Source of the DNA: Agaricus subrufescens
Taxonomy: Eukaryota > Basidiomycota > Agaricomycetes > Agaricales > Agaricaceae
DNA: 64,000 nt
Assembly: GCA_029945375.1 (NCBI GenBank)
Contig: CM057065.1
Span: 2,170,001-2,234,000, forward strand
Reading direction: 5' to 3'
This document shows positions 1 to 11,649 of the stretch, piece after piece. The position numbers were made by a program, and so were the translations under genes. The notes under the pieces are model-generated. The model did not search any database, was not told the DNA's origin, and worked only from the letters and a program-made list of their open reading frames with translations. Numbering within the stretch: position 1 is the first letter of the stretch; every line of letters begins with the position of its first letter.

Positions 1-3000
1 AGGTCGCGTGTGATCTCCAGTCGCTCGTGCAATTAGTCGATTCGGAAGAGACAAGTGTGGAGTCGTAAGCATGCCCCTTATCTCAGTCAGCTGTGATCTA
101 ACCTCTTGCCACCAGCCCAAAGATCCTCACCTTCGATCACATCCATCCCTCGCCTGGTATGACTATCGACAAACCTGACCGAACCGCCATCCTCTACGCC
201 ACCTTGGACTCTGACAATTTCAGGGAGCTCCATTCATACCTCTATTCTGAGGCGAACAAGCCAGACCCTCGCTTGCAATACGTCCTCCGCCATGTTCCGC
301 CCCAGGGACCTCGATCGAAACGTAACTATCTCTCTGGATATGGTGTTTCCCTAGACCTGAAAAAGATGGACTACTTGGCTATCGATGACCGACTTTCGTC
401 AAAAAAACGTATGCGTATTTAGTCAGGTTGTAATTGCAATTTCTTACCTTTGCGTAGAATCCACACACGAGAATGGTCAATCAGCTGAAGAAAGCTCGAA
501 CCGTGACCTCGACGCCATCTTGTCACTCATAAAGGCTCACCCAGAAAAGGAGGCTGTAGCTGACGCAAAAGCCGCTCTCAGCGAGGAAGAATTCAACAGT
601 ATGTTTCGTCAATTTCCCATCCAAATGTTCACTAATCGCGTGCTCCTCAGCCATCGGCCATCAAGCAGTCCAACTCATCACAGAGTCGACCAATCCTTTG
701 CAAACTCTGACTACCCTCTCTCAAAATTTCCCCAAATTCGCAACGGCTCTCTCCCGTCGCGTTCAAGTCAGCTCCAACATCGATGAAGAGCTGACCAAAA
801 AGGCCCGCAAGATTCAGGCAGGTGCTAATTACTTTTGGTTCAATGGCCAGACTGTTGCCCCCCGCGACGTCCATGTTTTCGGCCTTATGAACCTGTTGAA
901 GAAGGAGAAAAGCTTGATGAAGCATACCTTGGGGTTAGGGTTAGAGAGTAGCGAGGCTCTGGAAGTAATGACGCATTCCGATGTTACCAACGCTCAGAAG
1001 GATGGACTTGTCACGGATGGGTTGTTAGATGCCAGCGACAGGTCAGAGAAGGGCGACGTCATTGTCTGGTTCAATGACATTGAGAGTGATCTCAAGTGAG
1101 TGGTGGTGACCTATAAAAAGTTCCTAATGATACTGATTTTGCCTGGTGAAGATATATGCCGTGGCATACATCGGTGCTCGGAGTGTGTCTTGTCATTGTG
1201 TTCCGAGATTATTGTGAACTGATGTGATTCTTCAGGTACTCCAAGCGTATCCAGGATCAATGCCCAAAGTCAGACGCAACTTGTTCAATATCGTCCTCGT
1301 CCTAGATCTCCATCAATCGAAAAATATACAATTGATTGGGACCTTGGTCTACAACGTCGTCAGCAAGGGCTTGCCATACAGATTTGGTCTCGTACCACTT
1401 GTCGATGGCGAGGACAGTACGTTTGGCTTTTATTGTTATCTACGGTTCATATTTAACTGGCGTGGATAGGTCTGAAGATGGCAAAAGTAATTTCTTACAT
1501 GCTCAAAACCTTTGGCTGGAAGATTACCACAAACTATTGTCAACTGGTCAGTCGTTGACTTGTTCAATCAACTATTCAAAGCTTAAATTGTATTAGATCG
1601 CCAACCCCACGAACATATACGAAGATCATCCTCAATTTGTGAACGAGTTTGTCGATCTGGCAACAGCCAGGGGTACCTACAATTCGCTTATGAATAACGA
1701 AATGGATCGGTCCAAATTTATTCCTTTTGATGATTTGGTTGGGGACAAGAAGTTTTCTCGTCCTGGATTCACTGTACCTGTGGACAAGATCTCGCGTTAT
1801 GTGGAAAGGTTGAGCGCTAGTGCAAAGGAGTCAGTGAGTGGACGAGGACATGTTTTCTTCAATGGTAAACCTCTCACTCTGGACGACGTAAGTACCTTTT
1901 TCTCTATCTTTTTGTTTTTATAAACTCAAAGTATGTTCGTTAGACCCTCGCGGACGCATTACAAGCTGAAGCTGGACAGCAATTGCAATTTATACAAGAA
2001 AAGGTATCTAGTTATCTTTAGTGATTCTTTACATTTGACTCAACTTTGTGTCTGTTAGGTTTACCTCCAAACTATCACAGACGAAACCAACCCGGACATG
2101 TCTACGTATTTCTACGATTTACCTACGACGCAAAAACGTCGTAATAAGTACATCTTACCTTCCACTCGTAAAGTGAAAGTTGTAAGCGTGCCTGAGATTA
2201 TGGCCAAGTCGGGGCTGGACAGTGTAGTTGAGGGAGGATCGTGGGTGTATCCTGGTGAGTTATTCTTCTGTATCAATGGGATGGGAGTTTACTTATTATG
2301 TATGTAAAAGAATCGGATGAGAAGGCTGTTACGATGAGTTTGTTTGTTGTTGCGGATTTCGATTCGGTGGATGGGAGAGACATTTTGGAGCGAGCTTTGG
2401 AGTTTGCTGTATGTGCTTTCTTTATCTTCTGTTTGTGTGCATGCTGATTGATTTTTTTTCGATTGTTGTAGGTCAAGTCTACGGGGTCGCGTATTACATT
2501 CCTCCACAATCCTTCTGCGTCACCTAACGACACTACCAAAATCTCAATATCATCTACTCTCGCACATCTCATCACCACGCACAATCTATCCAAACTGACA
2601 TCTCAGAAACTCGCTCAGGCTTTAGGTCTCTCGACGACTATAGTCTCTGATTCGGACTCGGAGGGTCAAGTTTCTTTTGATTTTGAGGACAATTTCGATT
2701 CGGATGCGTATCGTAGGTATGTTAAGGCTTCGAGGTTGGCTGTTAGGGCGTTGGGTATCAAAGGTGGTGAGACTGGTGTTGTTATCAATGGACGTGTGAG
2801 TGTATACATTTTGCATCTATAACTGAGGTTTTGTGGTGCTGACAATGATAATGTGCATGTGTGTAGGTTATCGCGCCATTGGAGAAGGGCCAGTTCTCGA
2901 CTGATGATTTCGTGGAAGTTGTTGAATTTGAGAATAAGAGACGAGTTGTGGCTGTTGTTAATGCTTTGAAAAATGTCAAGGATGGTGTTGATGGACTTGA

Positions 3001-5931
3001 TCGGTAAGGAACCCCATCTGTTTTTTTTTTTGTGATTTACTGAAGACGGAGGTTTACAGGGAATCATATGCGAATTTAGTGTCGATGTTAACTTCGACTA
3101 TTGCTGCGAGCCAACAACCTGATCCTAGTGAGGTTGGTTTGTTTGATACACCGCCGAGACCGAGAAGTAGGAATTATCAAGTGTTGGAGTCGGAACATAC
3201 GTAAGTTGGATCGTTTGTTTATCCGAGGAATGTCTTGCTTATTCGTGCTCGCCTTTGTGTGATATAGTGCTATTCGGATTGGAAATAATCAAACGGCGTT
3301 GTATCATGCCGCTGTTGTGTTGGATCCTCTTAGTTTGATGGGACAGAAATGGTCGGCTTTGTTGCAGGTGAGTATTTTTCGTTGTGTTTTTGTATTGTGT
3401 AGAGACTAACGGAGAAACGTAGTGGTTGAGCACTGTTCCTGATGTGTTTGTTGAAATTCATTTGAACCCGGGGCGATACACTGAGGTGAGTTTCTGAGCT
3501 TCCATTTCTATTTTGGCAAGATTGCTGAATGACGACATGCGTGTAGATGCCATTGAAACGTTTCTACCGATACAACGTCATCCCTAATCCCAAGCTTTCC
3601 TTTGATAAGACTGGGTGAGTTGTGATTACACATTTTGTTGAATATCTTATTGATCGTAGATGATACTACTATAGCAATGAAGTTCCTTCGGAAGTCATCT
3701 TCGACGGCCTTCCCATAGATCCTATTTATACCCTTGCTATGGACGTCCCACCCTCTTGGCTCGTCCGCCCTCGTGAAGCACTCTATGATCTCGACAACAT
3801 CCTGCTTACCCAACTTTCCTCGGACGATAAGAGCGTCGATGCTACTTTCTCCTTGGATTACCTCGTCGTTGAAGGTCACGCTCGAGAAAGTAAAACTCTC
3901 GAGCCTCCTCGGGGTGTACAACTCGAACTCGTCAAGACAAGTGACAAGGTACCCATAGATGATACTCTCGTCGTTGCGAATCTAGGATATCTGCAATTCA
4001 AAGCGAAGCCTGGGGTATTCCAATTGCAAATTCGTGAAGGGAGGGGGAGGAAGATATTTGAGATGGAGAGTGTGGGGAATGAGGGGTGGAATAGTCCTAG
4101 TGTGGAGGAAGTTGGGGATGAGATTGATTTGATTAGTTTTGAGGGGTTGACTTTGTATCCGAGGTTGTTGAGATCGGCTGGGATGGAGTTGGAGGATGTG
4201 CTTGATGAGGAGGATAATTCTGAACCTTCGGTGGTGGAGAGTTTTACGAATAAGTTTATGTCGATGTTTGGGAAGGAGCAGGGGGTGACGGTGGTGGAGG
4301 AACAAGCGGATATTAATATTTTCACGGTGGCTTCTGGTTTGCTTTATGAGGTATGTGGGATGACTGTTTTTTCTTCACGTTTCTGACATGGTGGAACTAG
4401 CGTTTCGCGTCGATCATGATTCTGAGCGTTCTTAGGAACACGAAGAGTAGCGTCAAGTTCTGGTTCATTGAGAACTTCTTGTCCCCTTCGTTCCTCGTCA
4501 GTACCTGCTCACCTTTTTTCAACTCTAGTAAATAGCGGCTGATCTCGCCCCCGCCGGGTTTTATAGGAATTCATTCCACATATGGCTGAAAAATACGGGT
4601 TCAAATATGAACTTGTGACTTACAAATGGCCATCTTGGCTTCGGGCTCAGACGGAGAAGCAACGTATCATCTGGGCGTACAAGATCCTGTTCTTGGATGT
4701 TCTGTTCCCGATGGACCTTAAGAAAGTTGTCTTTGTTGATGCTGACCAGATTGTTCGTGCGGACCTTCAGGAATTGGTAGATCTTGATATACAAGGAGCG
4801 CCTTACGCTTTTACGCCTATGGGTGATGATAATACCGCGATGGAAGGATTTAGGTTCTGGAAGACGGGGTATTGGAAGGATTTCCTTAAAGGATTGCCGT
4901 ATCATATTAGGTGAGTGGGGAGGTCGTTTTGAGAGGGGATCTAGTTGACTGATGGTTTGGTATGAAGCGCTTTGTATGTGATAGATCTTTGGAAGTTTAG
5001 ACAGGTATGAGGTTGTGCTTTTGTTGATGATGCTTTTGAACTTATTTTTTTTTCTTCTTCTAGATGACGGCTGGTGTAAGCTTTGATGCACAATTCATGT
5101 TGCTGGTGGATACTGATGAAGATCATCTCTAGGATATATTGCGTGGCCAGTATCAGGCTTTGTCAATGGACCCTCATTCTCTTTCAAATCTCGATCAAGG
5201 TCAGGTCGTTTTTAGGCTGTACCAAAGTTCGAGCGCTGAGATTGTTATTACAATATAGATCTCCCGAATAATCTTCAGCGACAAGTACCTATCGTAAGTG
5301 TTTCATGTAGCATTGGCTTTGTGTTTGTGTCGACTAAGCTTTTTTCAAGTTCTCACTGCCTGAAGACTGGCTTTGGGTGCGTATCTTTTTTATTGCGGCC
5401 TATCTTCGGTCTTGACTGATGAATACCTGTTTCTAGTGCGAAACGTGGTGTACGTCTGGTTTGTACAGTGTTGAACGTTGATATTGACGTGTACTGTTTT
5501 GGGTATACAGGCAGCAAGGATAGATTGGATCGCGCAAAGACCATCGATCTTTGTCAGAATCCACTTACGGTTCGTGTGACTACTACTTGGTTACCTGATC
5601 TCGGGGTGCTGAGCTGTCTTTTCTCCGGCGTTTTTAGAAAGAGCCGAAGTTGTCTCGTGCCCGCCAGATACCAGAGTGGGAAGAATATGATGCTGAAATT
5701 GCACGATTCGCTCGCCAGTTGGCTAAGGAGGGGAAAATACATTCGCGATTTGCGACGGCTGACGCGGACGTTCTTGCTAGTGCGAGTGCTGCGTTGGTGG
5801 AGGATGAAACAGCACCGGTCCCGGTGGTGGAGGTTGAGCGAGATTATATGGAAGAGTACGAGGATGCTCCGGAGTCACCGGAAGTTCCACCTGCTGTGGA
5901 GAGTGAGATGCCTGGCCGAGATGAGTTGTAA
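1..5931 (+). CDS. UDP-glucose:glycoprotein glucosyltransferase (5' truncated by window edge)
   Basis: ER-lumen folding sensor that re-glucosylates misfolded N-glycoproteins for the calnexin cycle. The window opens inside the gene: position 1 to about 64 reads in frame into an exon starting at 116 after a short intron, so roughly the first 150 residues are missing by comparison with the usual 1500-1600-residue family. Many short exons follow, covering the long thioredoxin-like/beta-sandwich sensor region. The C-terminal GT24 catalytic domain begins near 4310 and contains the [17 protein letters not shown] block, the lysine-rich stretch preceding the DxD motif, and [15 protein letters not shown] with DAD as metal/UDP-sugar site. 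Later exons give LPEDWLWCETWC and [17 protein letters not shown], both typical of the family. An acidic tail ends in GRDEL followed by the stop, a K/H/RDEL-type ER retrieval signal. Identity is very secure; individual intron borders are approximate. Confidence 0.95.
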
Positions 5932-6188
5932 TTTTGGAACAATTCATAGTAGATGATGGTTGTACTTTTTATTTTATACCTTGAGTTAAGAAAAGAATCA
6001 CGAAATGGCACCCTGAGATTTTATGTGAGTTCCCCGTAACGAAGTGGTGGTAGATTGTGTCGTACAAGCATGGCTCTCTCGCATATTTAAAGGATTCTGG
6101 TGAATGCATTGCTCGCTCTATCTACCGCTCATTTTATCTATCTCCCCCCTATTAACACCATCTTCTTTCTCGACTCTCAAAACAAATA

Positions 6189-6819
6189 ATGGAGGAGGAA
6201 CCACCGTGTTATTTCCATAGTGGCTCCAACACTCCTCACTCCCCGCAACCGCACCCGTACTTGAATCCATTCGGTGCTTATAGCGGACAACAAGCGTCAC
6301 CTGCAAGACGAAGCAAAAGGGCCACGTTAGAAAAGAATCATAATCGGGTACTCTCGGCGCCACCATATTTGACCGGGCAACCCTTGATGATGCCGATGGA
6401 AACTACTAGCATGTGTGCAGGTCAACAACCTGTACACCCCACAGTTATGATGCCGACGGGACCGATGTTTTTGCCACAATGTAATACTTATTATTTCTTT
6501 TCTTCTTTACAATCTCTTATCATTGTCGCGGTCCTGCTACAGATCTGACACCTTGCCAACAAGGGCAGCATAATTTGAAGACTAGGTATCGCCCTTGTGG
6601 TATAATGGCCGCCGTGGTACGTCTATTCATTTTGCTCGGTGCGCATTTCTAATTATTACCTGTCCTGATTAGCTTTTCTTCCCGGTTGGTCTAATCATGT
6701 TGTGGTAAGCTTTCTTGCTCCATATACAATCAACATGTGGGATGATTCTGATCGCATCTTGTCAAAAAAACAGCCTGGATACTGAAGAATGTTGCACTCG
6801 ATGCGGTGCTAAGTTCTGA
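6189..6819 (+). CDS. BRI3-like small membrane protein (copy A)
   Basis: Predicted exons are 6189-6480, 6543-6616, 6673-6704 and 6774-6819, giving about 145 residues. The N-terminal half is Pro/Gln/Met-rich and low in complexity; it begins MEEEPPCYF, containing a PPxY motif of the kind bound by WW domains. The C-terminal half reads YLTPCQQGQH, then RYRPCGIMAAV, a short hydrophobic stretch LFFPVGLIMLC, and CCTRCGAKF at the end. This Cys-hydrophobic-Cys-x2-Cys-Gly-Ala layout is that of the brain protein I3 (BRI3) family, endolysosomal small membrane proteins in animals. The exon phases and the lengths of exons 2 and 3 (74 and 32 nt) match the gene at 9101 exactly, so the two are duplicates. A TATA-like TATTTAAA lies about 100 bp upstream, followed by a CT-rich leader. 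Function in fungi is unknown; the family assignment is by motif only. Confidence 0.75.
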
Positions 6820-9100
6820 TGTTTTGAACTTCGATATTCTAAATGGGGCTGTTGTGAGGTGAAGTAATAAGGCTCGATAGGAGAGTATGGTGACTTCGGT
6901 AAGGATGACAGGGCTATTTTCCTGTAAGGTGGACTTCATGAGAATATCATTAACGTAGCAGTATTATTCTAGAGGACATTAAATAAAGGGCATGATAGGT
7001 GTATATGTCTATAGGGATAATTAGTTATCAGATCTCATGTCTTCTGGCAACCACTCGGTTCGGAATTCACAAGATAAATTAAAAAATTACTCCTAGCGCA
7101 TTGATTGATTGTTGTAACCGAGGCGACTTAAATGCATAATCGACCCTATCAAATCGGTGGCAAACTAAGGTCTGGTGATCGGCGAGTGGACCCTGCCTCA
7201 ATGACTTTCTTTTGACCCAACGAAGAGCCCCGCAATTCAATTCTCGCTTTATGTTCTCAACCGAACTCATCGGCATCGATGAAATTGTCTCTTCTATCAA
7301 TCCGGGGACAGAAGTGTATTGGAGTAGTACTTTGATACCGGGCTTGCGGATGATGTTGTGAACTTGAAATTTCCTTTTTTATTCATACGTTCTATTTTTG
7401 TTCTTTTCGTTTCTTGATCGGAACACCATGGGTATCGTAGCAGGAAAAGATACAACAATCTGTCCGAGTCGCGACGCAAATTGCGTGTACCCAAGGTACA
7501 TATCCCGCCAGGTGAATTTTAAAATGTCCACAAATATCAAAGATACCTGACAGAGGAATTCTCCTTGACGACTCAGATCCTATTTTAACCATGAGCATGT
7601 GTAGGCGTCAGATTCGCATTGCAAGCCGAGGATATACACCCTCAAAAGCTAATCACCCGAGTATTCAGACTGCTTCTGGACGTTGAACGCTTCCTCATTA
7701 GATTGATCGATTTGTTTCTGCATTATGTTTGTCGTAGCCGGGCAGCTACCATAAGCCCGCTTTCAGATGCTATAGTTATGCGAGCACACAAAGAGAGCAA
7801 TGAACTAGTTAAATAAACCCGGTGCTCCACTGCCTAAGGACAAGAAATTTTCTGTGTTCTCTTCGACACACAAGATAATGGCGTAAGGAAAACAATAGAA
7901 TAAGCTAATGGTCGTTTATGGGCGTATTTTGCGGGTATATTTATTAACTGACAACAGCAGCCAGATTAGGTGTAAGCCATACAATGGTCAAATGGTACCT
8001 CCTTAGACAGATTTGATCGGTGTCCTTGGATGCGATGCCTTGTAATATACAATACAACCCCGAAAGTTCAGACTTCCGTGGCATATTAACCTCCGAGATA
8101 GATGACAGCGGGTGTCAATCACGAGATGCGCCGCCGACCGCGTCTTCGATGGAAACTGATGAACAATGTTTTAGAACGTTTTCGGCGGTCAATATCAAGC
8201 TCCGCCCATGGGCCTGATTCTTTGTCGTACCTCAATCAGGGTCAGATCGTTTTGGTATTCTTGAGTAGTTTGAGTGCTTTGGATTGCTACTTCTCGGAAC
8301 CTATTGTAAATGAGTTGTGAATTATCAACACCTTGTTCCCGTTCAAGATGCTCCATTGATGAAACCTATCTTTTTCTCTCACGTTCTCACACTCTGAAGT
8401 TTGTGTATTTTTGGAATGACATATCCCCAGTTCTGACAGTTATCTGTTCCCAGAGCGATACTTGATGTACACCTTCTTTGTTTATAATATCGGACTTATA
8501 TTCGCCAGCGCATAAAAGTAGCAGCGGTTGATGAATGATCCATGCTAAATTCGTCTTGCGATTCGTCTAGGTATTCTCTCATTCTATTAGAGCGCGCACA
8601 TCAAATGCCAGAACAAGTACCATACAATCCTGAAACAACACGCCCCGTCAGGGAAGACGGGTCGGGGAGGGAGGCACACCCGCGGTCTGTGACTGTTGAA
8701 GTGTCAGATGTTCTGGCCAACACGAGTATTGTTTAGTGCAAGTTGAGCGAGCTTGTATGGGGGACAATTCGAGTACTCTGAAGCACTATCTAGTGTAGAG
8801 AGTAATATCTGGTTTGGTTAAGTTGTATAATTAGAAAGATTGCTCATAAAGAATAATGTTTTGTTTTCTCCTTGATCAGTGGAAGACTCGCTGTGAACAC
8901 GCGCAAGGTACATGTCGAGCTGTCATGTCAATGCCCTGTGGCGCCTTGATTAATTGACTAGTCATACTCAAGCCTGGACGTCCGAGATCATTACCACTCC
9001 CCGACATAGAAAAGGGATCCTAAATCCTGTCTGCCTTTCTACCCCTCCAGTTTCACACTCCCCCCCTCTACGCATCATCTTTACTTTCTCAGACTAGAGG
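6820..9100. other. Gene-poor gap between the two BRI3-like genes
   Basis: About 2.3 kb holding only short, unrelated open frames on both strands, none with splice context or recognisable motifs. I see no third BRI3-like copy, no transposase frame and no obvious terminal repeats. Confidence 0.5.
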
Positions 9101-9765
9101 ATGGCTGATCAGAAAGAACCACCGGCATACTTCAATGGTGGCGGGAACCCTCACACACAACAACCACAGATGGCGTACATGAATCAACAAAGTCCCTACA
9201 TGGGACAGCAAGCTTTACCTACGGTGCCATATCAACAAACGACGACGATGATGGGCCACCCACAAATGTCACCGATGCAACCAGTACAACCACATTTAAC
9301 TGGGCAACCTTCGATGATGTCGATGAACATGGGCGCGGGACAACAACAACAACCCATGCAACCACAAACGACGGGTGTCATGATGAACGTTATGATGCCA
9401 GGAATGATGGCGGCACCGACGAATTGTAATGTGTATTCTCATTCCTGTTGACATGAAGTATATTGAACGTGTCCTTTTGTTCTTATGACCCTACTATAGA
9501 TATGACACTTTGTCAACAACAAGGTCACGCCTTCGAGACTAGATATGGTCCCTGTGGCGTAATCACCGCTATCGTAAGTCGGCCATGTATGCACGTCTGA
9601 GGGCGTTATTAATGATTTCGGTCAGATTCTCTTCCCCATCGGTCTCATCGCTTTGTTGTAAGTCTTCTAACTCCATTCGAAAATACATAGTGATTCTGAT
9701 TACCCTACGCCAAAAATAGCCTGGATGTCGAAGAGCGATGTACTCGATGTGGTGCGAAGGGTTGA
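9101..9765 (+). CDS. BRI3-like small membrane protein (copy B)
   Basis: Predicted exons are 9101-9425, 9500-9573, 9626-9657 and 9720-9765, about 158 residues. It starts MADQKEPPAYF (a PPxY motif), continues through a Gln/Met/Pro-rich region with repeated QQQP and MM runs, then YMTLCQQQGH, RYGPCGVITAI, the hydrophobic segment ILFPIGLIALLF and the Cys pair ERCTRCGAKG. The C-terminal half is clearly homologous to the gene at 6189; the low-complexity head has drifted more. Both genes point the same way with a 2.3-kb gap, so a local duplication is the simplest origin. The BRI3-family call rests on Cys spacing, the single hydrophobic segment and the CGA ending. The leader before the ATG is CT-rich, as in many highly expressed fungal genes. 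Confidence 0.78.
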
Positions 9766-10164
9766 TATTTCAATCTTCTAGATAAGACTGTTTCGGGGTG
9801 GAACTTGAAGCCACAGAAGTCGGGGATCACAGCCTGATGACGGGCTAGGGAGAGATTTCATTTTATGGACCGTGCCTTAAATCAATTTCATGAGAATATC
9901 CACATATCACGTTAATATAATAGCATGCCAAGAAATTCCAGTTGCATGTGTACAGAAGAATTGGAGAGCCCGATCTTATTTCTATAGCCGCCAATTTTCC
10001 AGGTTATGAGGAAACGTTAGAATACATACAACACCGGTAATCAATAAAGTCCAAACAAAGAACCATCCAAGTCTCCAAACTTTTTGCTGGTGCAGTTCAA
10101 TCTCGTCAATTGACGAGTGACCACAGGCCATACAAAGAGAAGGGAAAGGAAAATAAGATCCTCT
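9766..10164. other. Intergenic, downstream of U2 and BRI3-like copy B
   Basis: Facing 3' ends of the BRI3-like gene and the U2 snRNA gene. No coding frame of interest. The open frame at 10041-10259 (minus) is a shadow of the U2 gene. Confidence 0.5.
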
Positions 10165-10360
10165 AAAAAGGGATCCCCCGACGACGTAAGCCAGTAGTGC
10201 AGCGGCAGAGTCATCACGTCCAAGTCGTGCAAGCAGAGGACGAGGAGCTGGGGCGACAAAAATTAGATAACCAATAATGGAGGCGGTGCCTCCATAATAG
10301 TGGTTAAACTATTAAGAACAGATACTACACTTGATCTAAGCCAAAAGGCCAGAGTGGTAA
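10165..10360 (-). ncRNA. U2 small nuclear RNA
   Basis: Read on the minus strand, this carries the invariant U2 5' region: GGCCTTTTGGCTTAGATC (stem-loop I), then AAGTGTAGTATCTGTTCTT, whose GTAGTA (10323-10328) pairs with the intron branch site. Next come stem IIa (AATAGT paired to ACTATT) and stem IIb (TGGAGGC paired to GCCTCCA), followed by an Sm-type site AATTTTTG near 10257-10264 and a 3' stem-loop region containing CTGCACTACTGGC. The length of about 190 nt is normal for U2. The 5' end is placed by analogy at about 10358-10360 and the 3' end only roughly, near the run of A at 10166-10170. It is the RNA of the spliceosomal U2 snRNP and is consistent with the many short introns in this window. 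Confidence 0.93.
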
Positions 10361-10385
10361 GGAAACGAGGATGATGGGTCATTGC

Positions 10386-10392
10386 TTATATA
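10386..10392 (-). promoter_or_regulatory. TATA box of the U2 snRNA gene
   Basis: TATATAA on the minus strand, about 26-28 bp upstream of the predicted U2 5' end, the expected distance for a TATA-directed start. No other promoter element could be assigned. Confidence 0.6.
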
Positions 10393-10828
10393 CTGTGACT
10401 GGGAGTGCGCACGGACCACCCACCACCCTGTGAAGGAATCTCGGGTTTGTGAAGTCGTGACTTAACGTACTCAAATCCAAACGCCGTTTTCACGGACTGC
10501 GTTAACATGGCTCGTTGACCGCATAATAAATTTTCAGTCGATGGCACATTACGATGACACAACGCCGAATCAAGTTTCAACCATCAAATACAAATAGAAT
10601 GTGCGATATAAGACTCGTCCTCATACATTCATCAAAATTTCCCATGTGACGACCTCATTCTTTCGTCCCACAGCTGTAGAGCAGGACTTGCAAGTCCCGC
10701 AGGTTATCCTCCCAATCACCGCACCGAATTTGGGTTTCTTCGCCTGCCTGTCGAACTAACAATAACAATCATATGGTATGCACCCTGGAACGAGTCGGCG
10801 GCAGTTAATCGGATAGGTGCTGGCTGGG
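10393..10828. other. Intergenic between U2 promoter and hypothetical gene
   Basis: Contains the upstream region of U2 and the 3' flank of the unrecognised minus-strand gene. Nothing else supported. Confidence 0.4.
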
Positions 10829-11585
10829 TCATGTTTCCAACCTCGTTCCTTGAACAAGGGGAGATGGTTCATCATGAACTCTGCCTCTATCTTTATTTCT
10901 GGCACCTGTCATGTCTCTGATTCTGTTGACTTCGTCTCCAGGATCTTTCATATTCAGTCTCATGATCAGCTGATGACCATCGCCTTTTGCAAACTGCAGT
11001 GTCCAGGTACACCATTCTTTGTGTACGGATTAACCAGTGCGATTGTTCCCAGAACGGCAAGCTATAGGCATTCGTCTGCGAAAAATAACTCACCCGCGTA
11101 TCTTGTACTGTCGGTCTATCTTTCATTCCGAGTTCCCTGGTAAGATGGTCTCCTTGACCACAGGTAGCTCAGGCACTGTTTAACGAATTTCCTTCTATCC
11201 GACAAAATGCGCGGCTCTTTTCGGTGTCACTGAACTGTCTCTGCCCGTGGACTTGCGTTTGTCTCTGCGTAAAAGCGCTGATCAGTCGATCTTTTGCGCC
11301 TGGCCCCTCAAGCTGGTCGATTCTATCCGATGGTGTACCGCACCATGGTTCCCCTGATACTCCTGCTCTTATCCCTCGTACTGTCAACGGCTCGATTAAA
11401 AAGATCCTGAATTGGGCCTCCAAGTTCTCTGTAATACTGGACCGCAAGAGAATCTCCTCTTCAATGCGGTTGGCCGGTAAAAACGACAGTGCGGAGAATG
11501 TGATCAGGACCATTCCATATGCTCTGTCAAGAGCAAAATACGGATGTTCCTTGAAGCTCATTGTCCTCATGAAATTGAGGCGCAT
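10829..11585 (-). CDS. Unrecognised protein, several exons, 5' end uncertain
   Basis: I do not recognise this gene. A minus-strand open frame runs from about 11620 (ATG at 11585) to near 11225, with sequence such as ALDRAYGMVLITFSALSFL. A frame-preserving intron (about 11147-11224; donor gtgaca) would lead into HLTRELGMKDRPTVQDTR ending at 11094. From there a good gtgagt donor joins in phase 0 to 10993 with FAKGDGHQLIMRLNMKD and runs to a TGA at 10829. The phase-compatible donor and acceptor, the consistent residue mix and the length argue for a real gene. There is a tag acceptor just upstream of the first frame, so another 5' exon may exist. No domain, signal peptide or firm membrane segment is seen. 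It could also be a decaying gene. Confidence 0.4.
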
Positions 11586-11649
11586 ACTAGGATGGGGTCG
11601 AAGAGGGGGGAGTACCGAGGCATCATTCCGTTCCTACAAAGCCCCGTAA

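Noticed and set aside
10041..10259. 72-codon minus-strand open frame
   Set aside because: It lies over the 3' half of the U2 snRNA gene and has no protein-family features.
10675..10735. tRNA-like stretch with GTAGAGCAGGACTTGCAAGTCC
   Set aside because: The anticodon loop would be only six bases, the T-arm consensus is absent and acceptor ends do not pair.
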